NCBI GenBank assembly: GCA_047920935.1
Contig: JBLRXD010000197.1
Coordinates: 1-8,390, forward strand
Direction: 5' to 3'
Source of the DNA: UBA7803 sp047920935
GTDB taxonomy: Bacteria > Pseudomonadota > Gammaproteobacteria > Pseudomonadales > Azotimanducaceae
Length of the DNA: 8,390 bases
A program made the translations under genes and the position numbers. This document shows, one piece after another, positions 1 to 6,040 of this stretch. Numbering within the stretch: the stretch's first letter is position 1; each line of letters opens with the position of its first letter. Below the pieces are notes generated by a model, which was not told the origin of the DNA, ran no database searches, and saw nothing but the letters and a program-made list of their open reading frames with translations.

Positions 1-167
1 CTGGCGGCGCTCGAGGCCGACAGCTGATCTTCGAAGATCAGCTTGGAGTCGTAAAGCAAGCGGCCGATCAACGTGCTCTTGCCGTCGTCGACGCTGCCAC
101 AGGTGAGAAACTTCAGGGTGGTCTTCGCCGCCTGCTCCTGCACGTAGGCTTCGATCGTCAGGCCCAT
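1..167 (-). CDS. cysN: Sulfate adenylyltransferase subunit 1 (GTPase subunit), N-terminal part
   Basis: The first 55 codons of CysN are present and the rest runs off the left edge. CysN is the GTP-hydrolysing subunit of ATP sulfurylase. It couples GTP hydrolysis to formation of adenosine 5'-phosphosulfate from ATP and sulfate in the cytoplasm, the first step of sulfate assimilation. The visible part reads FLTCGSVDDGKSTLIGRLL, which includes the Walker A/G1 loop (G-S-V-D-D-G-K-S-T, residues 24-32), followed by Y-D-S-K-L-I-F-E-D-Q-L. This matches E. coli CysN closely, though the leader before the P-loop is several residues shorter. The ATG shares one base with the cysD stop (TGATG), so translation is probably coupled. 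Whether this is plain CysN or a CysN-CysC fusion with APS kinase cannot be told from the fragment. Confidence 0.95.
   Translation of the reverse strand, partial: MGLTIEAYVQEQAAKTTLKFLTCGSVDDGKSTLIGRLLYDSKLIFEDQLSASSAA
22..43. repeat. 22-bp perfect palindrome inside cysN
   Basis: The arm AGCTGATCTTC is followed directly by its exact reverse complement, with no spacer. It lies in the codons for the conserved L-I-F-E-D-Q-L stretch of CysN. In RNA it could fold as a 9-bp stem with a four-base loop. The peptide partly explains it: CTG-ATC-TTC are the reverse complements of CAG-GAT-GAA, so L-I-F-E-D-Q is self-complementary at codon level with these codon choices. The palindrome is a fact of the sequence; any regulatory role is not shown. 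Confidence 0.6.
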
Positions 168-1072
168 CAGAAGTAGCCCTCCTGCTTCTTCTTCTCCATC
201 GACGCCGACGCGTCGTGATCGATGGCCCGGCCCTGACGCTCGGAGGTGCGGCTGACCAGCATCTCCTCGATGATGCCGGTCAGATCCTCTGCATCGCTTT
301 CCATGGCGCCGGTCAGCGGATAGCAGCCCAGAGTGCGGAAGCGCACCTTGCGCAGCTGCGGCTTCTCGCCCGGAGCCAGCGGCATGCGATCGTCGTCCAC
401 CATGATGATCATGCCGTCGCGCTCCACCACCGGGCGCTCCTTGGCGAAGTACAAGGGGACGAGGGGGATCTGCTCCTGATAGATGTACTGCCAGATGTCG
501 AGCTCGGTCCAGTTCGACAGCGGGAACACGCGAATGCTCTCGCCCTTGCGGACCCGGCCGTTGTAGAGGTTCCACAACTCCGGCCGCTGGTTCTTCGGAT
601 CCCAGTGGTGCTGCGCGTTGCGGAAAGAAAACACCCGTTCCTTGGCCCGGGACTTCTCCTCGTCGCGGCGGGCGCCGCCGAAGGCGGCATCGAACTTGTA
701 GCGATCGAGCGCCTGCTTGAGGGACTGGGTCTTCATGATGTCGGTATGCAACTGCGAACCGTGGGTGAACGGCCCGACCCCCTGCTCCACGCCGTCCTGG
801 TTGATGTGCACGATCAGATCCATGCCGAGATCGGCGGCGATGGCGTCGCGGAACTGGATCATCTCCCGGAACTTCCAGGTGGTGTCTACGTGCAACAGAG
901 GAAACGGCGGCCTGGAGGGAAAGAACGCCTTCATGGCGAGATGCAGCATCACCGACGAATCCTTGCCGATGGAATACAACATCACCGGGTTCTCGCTGTC
1001 GGCGAGCACCTCGCGCATGATGAAGATACTTTCCGCCTCGAGCCGCTCGAGATGGGTCAATGGTCTCGTCAA
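167..1072 (-). CDS. cysD: Sulfate adenylyltransferase subunit 2 (ATP sulfurylase, PAPS-reductase family)
   Basis: CysD is the catalytic adenylyl-transferring subunit of ATP sulfurylase and works with CysN to make APS from ATP and sulfate in the cytoplasm. The PP-loop Y-S-I-G-K-D-S-S-V lies at residues 33-41, followed by LLHVDTTWKFREM, HTDIMK, the signature GGARRDEEKSRAKER (about 132-146), FPLSNWTELDIWQYI, FRTLGCYPLTGA and the C-terminal SERQGRAID...KKKQEGYF. All of these are hallmarks of CysD. The frame has no ATG start: a TAA lies at 1108-1106 and the candidates after it are TTG at 1105, CTG at 1087, TTG at 1072 and TTG at 1060. I chose TTG 1072 because it gives 301 residues (E. coli 302) and M-T-R-P-L-T-H-L lines up with E. 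coli M-D-Q-I-R-L-T-H-L. A weak GGGG lies six bases upstream. TTG 1105 would give 312 residues. The gene's stop overlaps the cysN start. Confidence 0.96.
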   Translation of the reverse strand: MTRPLTHLERLEAESIFIMREVLADSENPVMLYSIGKDSSVMLHLAMKAFFPSRPPFPLLHVDTTWKFREMIQFRDAIAADLGMDLIVHINQDGVEQGVGPFTHGSQLHTDIMKTQSLKQALDRYKFDAAFGGARRDEEKSRAKERVFSFRNAQHHWDPKNQRPELWNLYNGRVRKGESIRVFPLSNWTELDIWQYIYQEQIPLVPLYFAKERPVVERDGMIIMVDDDRMPLAPGEKPQLRKVRFRTLGCYPLTGAMESDAEDLTGIIEEMLVSRTSERQGRAIDHDASASMEKKKQEGYF

Positions 1073-1104
1073 AACGGGCCCCGGCAGATGGCAAAACGGC
1101 GGCA

Positions 1105-1133
1105 ATTAGACCGAAGATGTCTACGCCCCGCAA
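1105..1133 (-). promoter_or_regulatory. Possible sigma-70 promoter for cysDN
   Basis: On the minus strand TTGCGG (1133-1128) and TCTAAT (1110-1105) are separated by 17 bp. The -10 matches the consensus at five of six positions and the -35 at three. A start of transcription near 1098 would exclude TTG 1105 as the cysD start and fits TTG 1072. Cysteine regulons are usually activated by the LysR-type regulator CysB, whose sites are too degenerate to call here. Weak prediction by eye. Confidence 0.3.
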
Positions 1134-1141
1134 GAACCGTA

Positions 1142-1171
1142 TTGTTAAAAGCATATGCCGGTTTGTAAACT
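1142..1171 (+). promoter_or_regulatory. Possible sigma-70 promoter for the membrane protein/SpeE-like operon
   Basis: TTGTTA (1142-1147) and TAAACT (1166-1171) are 18 bp apart, each matching four of six consensus bases. Transcription would begin near 1178, between the two candidate ATG codons of the downstream gene (1155 and 1200), which favours 1200. This is divergent from cysDN. Low confidence; no operator is evident. Confidence 0.2.
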
Positions 1172-1199
1172 GCCCCACCCCAGCGGCGCGCGGCACCCC

Positions 1200-1829
1200 A
1201 TGGCGATCATCATCTATGTAATGGCCTTCGTAGGCGGATTTTCCATCATGTCGCTGGAGCTGCTCGGCGGCCGGGTGCTGGCACCCTACTTCGGCAGTTC
1301 GATCTATGTCTGGGGCAGCATCATCACCGTGTTCATGCTGTCGCTGTCGTTCGGCTACCTCATCGGCGGGCGGCTGTCGGTACATCGCCCTTCGCTGCAA
1401 CGGTTTTCCCTCATCTTTCTTGCCGCCGCGGCCTGCCTCTACCCGCTGGTGTACTTCAGCGAAGACATCATGGTGTGGATCTTCGACCGGGTGATCGACC
1501 CGCGCTACGGCTCGCTGCTGGCTTCCAGCGCGCTGTTCATCGTGCCGACGGTGATCCTGGGAATGATTTCCCCCTACTCGGTGAGGCTGTTGGTGCGCAC
1601 CACCGAGCATGCCGGCAAGGTGGCCGGCATGCTCTATTTCGTCTCCACCCTCGGCAGCGCCATCGGCACCCTGGCCACCTCCTTCTATTTCGTGTTGTGG
1701 TTCGAGATCAACACCATCCTGACGCTGCTCACCGGAGCGTTGCTGGCCATGGCCGCTCTGGCCGCCGTGACCGCCTGGCGCGGCCGCTCGCAGCCGCGCG
1801 ATGCTGACGTCGTGCAGGTGGCATCATGA
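1200..1829 (+). CDS. Six-helix membrane protein, transmembrane half of the 'fused MFS/spermidine synthase' type
   Basis: This 209-residue protein is almost entirely membrane. I read six hydrophobic segments at about residues 2-19, 35-55, 70-86, 105-125, 144-166 and 172-191, with a short charged tail. Basic loops (GGRLSVHRPSLQR between helices 2 and 3; RLLVRTTEHAGK between 4 and 5; WRGRSQPR at the end) predict both termini in the cytoplasm. The string L-E-L-L-G-G-R-V-L-A-P-Y-F-G-S-S-I-Y-V-W resembles the N-terminal membrane domain of proteins annotated as fused MFS/spermidine synthase, whose function is not established. It is not a complete 12-helix MFS transporter. An in-frame ATG at 1155 would add 15 residues including K and R; neither start has a clear Shine-Dalgarno. 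I prefer 1200 because homologues as I recall them begin near the first helix. The stop overlaps the next start as ATGA. Confidence 0.8.
   Translation: MAIIIYVMAFVGGFSIMSLELLGGRVLAPYFGSSIYVWGSIITVFMLSLSFGYLIGGRLSVHRPSLQRFSLIFLAAAACLYPLVYFSEDIMVWIFDRVIDPRYGSLLASSALFIVPTVILGMISPYSVRLLVRTTEHAGKVAGMLYFVSTLGSAIGTLATSFYFVLWFEINTILTLLTGALLAMAALAAVTAWRGRSQPRDADVVQVAS
1816..1829 (+). promoter_or_regulatory. Shine-Dalgarno and ATGA stop/start overlap
   Basis: AGGTG (1816-1820) lies five bases before the ATG at 1826, and TGA of the upstream gene occupies 1827-1829. The 4-base overlap marks two genuine, translationally coupled genes and fixes the start of the SpeE-like gene. Confidence 0.75.
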
Positions 1830-2752
1830 TTCCGCAAACGCTTTCAGCTCGCCGCAGCGCGTGGCGCTCGGCCGCAGCCGCCGCCGTGCTCGGTGCCGTG
1901 CTGGCCGGCGCCTGGGCGCTGCCGGCGGAGGCACGGGTGATCCACAAGGAACGCTCGCTCTACAGCACCATCGTGGTCGACCAGCGCGGCTCGGTGATCT
2001 GCCTGCAGTTCAGCACCCGCCGCGATCAGCGCAACCAGACCTGCATGGACAAGCGTCGCCCACGGGAGATGGTGTTCGCCTACACTCGGATGATGATGGC
2101 AAGCCTGTTGCTGAACCCCGAGCCGCAGCGCATCCTGGTGCTCGGCCTCGGCGGCGGCACGCTGCCGTTGGCGCTCGACGAAATCCTGCCCGACAGCTAC
2201 ATCGACGCGGTGGAAATCGACCCCGCGGTGGTGAGAGTCGCCCGGGAGTTCTTTGCCTTCGCTCCGAGCGAGCGCGTCAGGGTGGCGGCTCAGGACGGGC
2301 GCGTGTTCGTCAAACGCGCGCTGCAGCAGGGCGAGCGCTACGATCTCATCATGCTCGACGCCTTCACCGGCGAGTACATCCCCGAGCACATGATGACCGA
2401 GGAGTTCCTGCGGGAGGTGAAGCAGCTGTTGAGCGAGGACGGCGTGCTCGCGGCGAACACGTTCTCCGTCTCCGACCTGTACGATCACGAGTCGGTCACC
2501 TATCAGGCGGTATTCGGCACGTTCTTCAACATGAATCCCACCAGCGGCGGCAATCGCGTAGTGCTCGCGCGCCGCGGCGAGCTGCCGCCCCGGGAGCTGC
2601 TCGAGGAGCGCGCCCGCATCCTGAAGCCGGTGCTCGCGACCTACGGGATCGACATCGCAGACAAGCTCGATCTGCTGCAGACCGAGCCCGACTGGAACAC
2701 CGACGCCCGAGTGCTCACCGACCAGTTCTCCCCGGCGAACCTGCTTCGGTAG
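1826..2752 (+). CDS. Spermidine-synthase-fold protein with N-terminal signal peptide
   Basis: The 308-residue protein has the Rossmann core of the spermidine synthase (SpeE) family. The nucleotide-binding loop is VLGLGGGTLP (105-114), the ribose-binding acid is E130 in V-E-I-D, the adenine-side D157 is in Q-D-G-R-V-F, and the active-site strand is YDLIMLDAFTGEYIP (172-186). In true SpeE the active site reads D-x-x-D-P; here the first Asp (D178) is kept and the second position is Thr, and GGGDG has become GGGTL. It is therefore probably not a standard aminopropyltransferase. The N-terminus looks like a signal peptide: basic residues R9, R10 and R14, an Ala-rich core at 15-32, and A-E-A at 34-36 before R37. 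It has only two cysteines, C59 and C73. It is coupled to the membrane-protein gene upstream, and the two together match one fused protein elsewhere. Substrate unknown. A membrane anchor instead of a cleaved signal is possible. Confidence 0.82.
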   Translation: MIPQTLSARRSAWRSAAAAAVLGAVLAGAWALPAEARVIHKERSLYSTIVVDQRGSVICLQFSTRRDQRNQTCMDKRRPREMVFAYTRMMMASLLLNPEPQRILVLGLGGGTLPLALDEILPDSYIDAVEIDPAVVRVAREFFAFAPSERVRVAAQDGRVFVKRALQQGERYDLIMLDAFTGEYIPEHMMTEEFLREVKQLLSEDGVLAANTFSVSDLYDHESVTYQAVFGTFFNMNPTSGGNRVVLARRGELPPRELLEERARILKPVLATYGIDIADKLDLLQTEPDWNTDARVLTDQFSPANLLR

Positions 2753-2770
2753 CGGCGCAGCTGCCGCTAC
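2749..2770. terminator. Hairpin spanning both stop codons of a convergent gene pair
   Basis: GTAGCGGC (2749-2756), a six-base loop GCAGCT and GCCGCTAC (2763-2770) form a perfect 8-bp stem. The TAG of the SpeE-like gene (2750-2752) is in one arm and the TAG of the acyl-CoA synthetase gene (2769-2767, minus strand) is in the other. No T-tract follows on either strand, so this is not a textbook intrinsic terminator, but it could block or stabilise the ends of both transcripts. Confidence 0.4.
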
Positions 2771-4302
2771 TGCTCGACCCCGGCCTTCTGCCAGTACTCG
2801 TCCTTGAGCAACCGCTTGTAGAGCTTGCCGGTGGGGTGGCGCGGCAGCTCCGGGCGAAAGTCGATGGAGCGCGGGCATTTGATGTGCGACAGCTGCTCCC
2901 GGCAGTAGTCCATGAGTTCCAGCGCCAGCTCCGGAGTGGCGTCGGCCATGTCCCGCGGCTGCACCACCGCCTTCACTTCTTCGCCGAACTCTTCGTTGGG
3001 CACGCCGAACACGGCCACGTCGATGACCGCCGGATGGGTGATCAGGACGTTCTCCGCCTCCTGTGGATAGACGTTCACGCCGCCGGAAATGATCATGAAG
3101 TGCTTGCGATCGGTGAGGTAGAGATAGCCGTCGTCGTCGAGATAGCCGACGTCACCCAGCGTCGTCCAACCTTTCGGGTGCCGCGAGCCCGCCGTCTTCT
3201 CGGGGTCGCCGTGGTACTCGAACTGGCCGCCCCCGCCGAAGTAGATGGTGCCCGGCTCCCCGGCCGGCAACTCGTTGCCGTCGTCGTCGCAAACGTGGAT
3301 CTCGCAGTTCAACGGCCGGCCGACAGAACCGCGGTGCGCCAGCCACTCCTCGGAGTTCAGCTGCACGAAGCCGTTGCCCTCGGTGCCGGCGTAATACTCG
3401 AACAGCACCGGGCCCCACCACTGGATCATCTGCTCCTTCACCGGAATCGGGCACGGCGCGGCGGCATGGATGGCGCACTGCAGCGATGACATGTCGTAGC
3501 GGGCGCGGACCTCCTCCGGCAGCTTGAGCATGCGCACGAACATGGTCGGTACCCACTGGCTGTGGGTGATGCGGTACTGCTCGATGTAGCGCAGCGCCAG
3601 CTCGGCATCGAAATGCTCCATCACCACCACCTCGGTGCCGTTACGCAGGCAGCTCATGGTGAAGCCCAGAGGCGCCGCGTGGTACAGCGGCGCCGGCGAG
3701 AGGTAGATGGATTCTTCGGTAGCGCCGTAGAGCAGGCCCAGCAGATTCGGCAACGCCAGCTCGCCGTAGGGCTCCTCCGGCAGGGGCTTCTTCACCCCCT
3801 TCGGATAGCCGGTGGTGCCGGACGAGTACAGCATGGACTGACCCTCCGACTGGTCGGCGATGGGCTGCTCCGGCATGGCGGCCACCGCGTCCTCCCACGA
3901 CTCGAAGCCCGGCGCCACACCGTCGGTCATGTAAGCTCGCACCACGTTCGGCATCTTCGCCACCAGCGGTTCCACCACGGCCTTTCTTCCGAGCGACGTG
4001 ATGAATACCTTGGCCTCGCAGTTGTTGACGATGTACTCCACCTCCGCCTGCTGCAGTCGATAGCTGATGGCGGTGTAGTAGATGCCCGAGCGCTGCGCCG
4101 CCCAGCAGATCTGGAAGAACCGCGGGTGGTTCTCCAGCAGGATGGCGATGTGGTCGCCCCGCTGCAGGCCCAGCGAGCGGAACAGCTGCGCGCCCTGATT
4201 GGCGGTACGCTCCAACTCTGCGTAGCTTACCACCTGACCCGAGTCCGCCATTACGTAGGCGGTCTTGTCAGGGTTTCGTTCGGCGATGATACCCGGATGC
4301 AC
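2767..4302 (-). CDS. AMP-forming acyl-CoA synthetase (fatty-acid/aryl acid CoA ligase family)
   Basis: A 511-residue member of the ANL superfamily that activates a carboxylic acid with ATP to an acyl-adenylate and then transfers it to CoA in the cytoplasm. Motifs in order: phosphate loop YSSGTTGYPKG (about 159-169), YYAGTE (303-308), the ATP-ribose motif GDVGYLDDDGY (383-393), hinge DRKHFMIISGGVNVYP (398-413) and the C-terminal PRHPTGKLYKR with the adenylation lysine near 493. All expected catalytic positions are present. Overall it resembles FadD-type proteins of about 500 residues; the acid used cannot be predicted. I chose GTG at 4302 because AGGAGG lies four bases upstream and M-H-P-G is a common beginning in this group. 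The ATG at 4320 has no ribosome site and would put that AGGAGG inside the gene. It is divergent from the GGT-like gene and convergent with the SpeE-like gene. Confidence 0.93.
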   Translation of the reverse strand: MHPGIIAERNPDKTAYVMADSGQVVSYAELERTANQGAQLFRSLGLQRGDHIAILLENHPRFFQICWAAQRSGIYYTAISYRLQQAEVEYIVNNCEAKVFITSLGRKAVVEPLVAKMPNVVRAYMTDGVAPGFESWEDAVAAMPEQPIADQSEGQSMLYSSGTTGYPKGVKKPLPEEPYGELALPNLLGLLYGATEESIYLSPAPLYHAAPLGFTMSCLRNGTEVVVMEHFDAELALRYIEQYRITHSQWVPTMFVRMLKLPEEVRARYDMSSLQCAIHAAAPCPIPVKEQMIQWWGPVLFEYYAGTEGNGFVQLNSEEWLAHRGSVGRPLNCEIHVCDDDGNELPAGEPGTIYFGGGGQFEYHGDPEKTAGSRHPKGWTTLGDVGYLDDDGYLYLTDRKHFMIISGGVNVYPQEAENVLITHPAVIDVAVFGVPNEEFGEEVKAVVQPRDMADATPELALELMDYCREQLSHIKCPRSIDFRPELPRHPTGKLYKRLLKDEYWQKAGVEQ

Positions 4303-4306
4303 GTCC

Positions 4307-4312
4307 CCTCCT
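4307..4312 (-). promoter_or_regulatory. Shine-Dalgarno AGGAGG deciding a GTG start
   Basis: A perfect AGGAGG sits four bases upstream of GTG 4302 on the minus strand. Bases upstream of the alternative ATG 4320 (CAGCTTTTC) contain no such site. This moves the acyl-CoA synthetase start six codons downstream of the longest frame. Confidence 0.75.
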
Positions 4313-4357
4313 GCTTGCATGAAAAGCTGTTTGCTCAGGCGGCAAAGTTAAGTAGTT

Positions 4358-4373
4358 TTGCGCCGCAGCGCAA
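4358..4373. promoter_or_regulatory. Dyad TTGCGC-N4-GCGCAA, candidate operator in the divergent intergenic region
   Basis: A 16-bp element with perfect six-base arms and a four-base centre lies roughly midway in the region between the divergently transcribed acyl-CoA synthetase and GGT-like genes (4303-4431). Its position suits a repressor or activator acting on both promoters. Promoter elements here are weak: the best guess for the plus strand is an extended -10, TGCTAACCT at 4398-4406, with no good -35. No regulator gene is in the window, so the assignment is positional only. Confidence 0.3.
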
Positions 4374-4420
4374 CGTGGCTGCAGCCGGAGACGGATCTGC
4401 TAACCTGTGGCGCAATCCTT

Positions 4421-4434
4421 GAGGCATGCCGATG
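4421..4434 (+). promoter_or_regulatory. Shine-Dalgarno GAGG deciding the start of the GGT-like gene
   Basis: GAGG (4421-4424) is only one base from the ATG at 4426 but seven bases from the ATG at 4432. The second spacing is near optimal, so the protein probably begins M-T-V-L-N-W. Confidence 0.65.
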
Positions 4435-6012
4435 ACCGTTTTGAACTGGGATCAACCCTACCCCTCGAGTCGATCCCCCGTCTGCGCCGCCAACCTGGTG
4501 GCGACGTCGCAACCGCTGGCAACCCAGGCCGGCCTGGAAGCGCTGCGCCAGGGCGGCAATGCGGTGGACGCCGCGCTCGCGGCCGCGATCACCCTGACGG
4601 TGGTGGAGCCGAACAACAACGGCCTGGGCAGCGACGCCTTCTGCCTGCTCTGGGACGGCGCCGGTCTGGTCGGCTTGAACGCCTCAGGCCGGGCGCCGCT
4701 GGGCTGGAGCCTGGAGCGATTTCGCGGTCCGCACATGCCGCAGCTCGGTTGGGATGCGGTAACCGTGCCCGGCGCGGTCAGCGCCTGGGTGGCACTGTCG
4801 GAGCGCTACGGGGCGCTGGCATTCCCGGCGTTGTTCGAAGCCGGCATCCATTACGCCGAGAACGGCTTTCAGGTCGGGCCGAAGTCGGCCTACTACTGGC
4901 AGCTGGCAGAGCGTCGCTACGCCGCCTTCCCCGAGTTCGTCCGTCACTTTTTACCGGCACCCGAGCCCGGTGCCCGCTTCCGCCGCCCGGAACTCGCCCA
5001 ATCCCTGCGGCTGGTGGCGCAGAGCCGCGGCGAGGCGTTCTACCGGGGCGAACTCGCCCAGCAGATCGCCCGCGCCGCCCGCATCGACGGCGGCGCCCTG
5101 ACGCTCACCGATCTGGCCGAGCATCAGGCCGATTGGGTCGCGCCCATCACCCAGCCTTATCGCCAGGTGGCGCTCCACGAGATTCCACCCAACGGCCAGG
5201 GCCTGGCGGCGCAGATCGCCCTCGGCATCCTCCGGCATCTGGACGTGGCGCCGGTGGACTCTGCCGACAGCGTGCATCGACAGCTCGAGGCGATGAAGCT
5301 CGCCATCCGCGCGGCCTTCGATCATTTCGCCGACCCGCGTGCCATGCGCCTGGCGCCGGAGGCGCTGCTGGCGCCCGGCATGCTGGAGCAGCTGGCTGCG
5401 GCAATCGGGGAGCAGGCATCCGCCGTGCCGCCCGCACGGCTGCCGGTGAGCGAGGATACCGTCTATCTGGCCGCCGCCGACCAGAACGGCATGATGGTGT
5501 CTTTCATCCAGTCGAACTATCAGGGCTTCGGCTCCGGCATCGTCGTTCCGGGAACCGGCATCGCCATGCAGAACCGCGGCCACGGTTTCTCCCTCGACCC
5601 TGCGCACCCCAACTGCGTCGCGCCAGGGAAGCGGCCGTTCCACACCATCATCCCCGGGTTCGTCAGTGACGCGGCAGAGTCGGGCGGCGCGCCGCGCATG
5701 GCGTTCGGGGTGATGGGCGGCCATATGCAGCACCAGGGGCATGTGCAGATGGTGCAACGGGTATTCGACCACGGCCAGAACCCCCAGGCAGCCAGCGACG
5801 CTCCGCGCTGGCACATCTATGAGGATTACAGCATCGGGGTCGAAGGCGGATTTCCGCCCAGCGTCACTGCGGAACTGGCCGCCCGCGGCCACCGCATCCG
5901 CCACGAACCCGCCGAGCACGTGTTCGGCGGTGCGCAACTGATCCTGCGCACCGAGCACGGTTACGTCGGCGGCTCCGATCATCGCAAGGAAGGTCAGGTC
6001 AGCGGCTTCTGA
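4432..6012 (+). CDS. Gamma-glutamyltransferase-like Ntn hydrolase (YwrD-type, cytoplasmic)
   Basis: A 526-residue member of the gamma-glutamyltransferase (GGT) family, made as one chain that cleaves itself before a threonine that becomes the nucleophile. Numbered from ATG 4426 (subtract 2 for the ATG used here), cleavage is expected at D344/T345 in S-E-D-T-V-Y-L-A-A. The large-subunit start ANLVATSQPLATQAGLEAL, the GGNAVDAALA motif, EPNNNGLGSD, R89, small-subunit N364, GKRPFHTIIPGF and the GG pair at 431-432 follow the family. Residues that hold the glutamate in canonical GGT differ: the Asp of M-D-D-F is Gly in G-H-G-F, and the Ser-Ser pair is His-Thr. There is no signal peptide, so unlike E. 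coli Ggt it should act in the cytoplasm. Together these point to the YwrD-like branch, whose substrate is uncertain; gamma-glutamyl or other acyl amides are both possible. It is followed by alaA on the same strand after 112 bases. Confidence 0.88.
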   Translation: MTVLNWDQPYPSSRSPVCAANLVATSQPLATQAGLEALRQGGNAVDAALAAAITLTVVEPNNNGLGSDAFCLLWDGAGLVGLNASGRAPLGWSLERFRGPHMPQLGWDAVTVPGAVSAWVALSERYGALAFPALFEAGIHYAENGFQVGPKSAYYWQLAERRYAAFPEFVRHFLPAPEPGARFRRPELAQSLRLVAQSRGEAFYRGELAQQIARAARIDGGALTLTDLAEHQADWVAPITQPYRQVALHEIPPNGQGLAAQIALGILRHLDVAPVDSADSVHRQLEAMKLAIRAAFDHFADPRAMRLAPEALLAPGMLEQLAAAIGEQASAVPPARLPVSEDTVYLAAADQNGMMVSFIQSNYQGFGSGIVVPGTGIAMQNRGHGFSLDPAHPNCVAPGKRPFHTIIPGFVSDAAESGGAPRMAFGVMGGHMQHQGHVQMVQRVFDHGQNPQAASDAPRWHIYEDYSIGVEGGFPPSVTAELAARGHRIRHEPAEHVFGGAQLILRTEHGYVGGSDHRKEGQVSGF

Positions 6013-6040
6013 TCACCACCTCGACCTCACCGCGCCACCA

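Noticed and set aside
215..1168. A 317-codon plus-strand frame antisense to cysD
   Set aside because: His/Leu/Val-rich translation typical of the complementary frame of a real gene; CysD is unmistakable on the other strand.
1155..1199. ATG 1155 as the start of the membrane protein
   Set aside because: Not excluded, but it has no ribosome site, adds 15 residues before a helix that already begins at ATG 1200, and would lie upstream of the possible transcription start.
1820..1835. Possibility that the membrane protein and SpeE-like protein are one gene broken by a frameshift
   Set aside because: The junction is a clean ATGA overlap with a Shine-Dalgarno, and the second protein starts with a coherent signal-like N-terminus rather than mid-domain.
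1801..3489. A 562-codon plus-strand open frame running across the SpeE-like gene and antisense to the acyl-CoA synthetase
   Set aside because: Its translation is Arg/Ala-rich and low-complexity with no recognisable domain, while both genes it overlaps have clear family motifs. Long shadow frames are expected in GC-rich DNA.
3562..4422. A 286-codon plus-strand frame antisense to the acyl-CoA synthetase and reaching into the divergent gap
   Set aside because: Composition of an antisense shadow, and it would cover the promoter region of the synthetase gene.
4951..5982. A 343-codon minus-strand frame antisense to the GGT-like gene
   Set aside because: No motif, no ribosome site, and fully explained as a shadow of a conserved gene.
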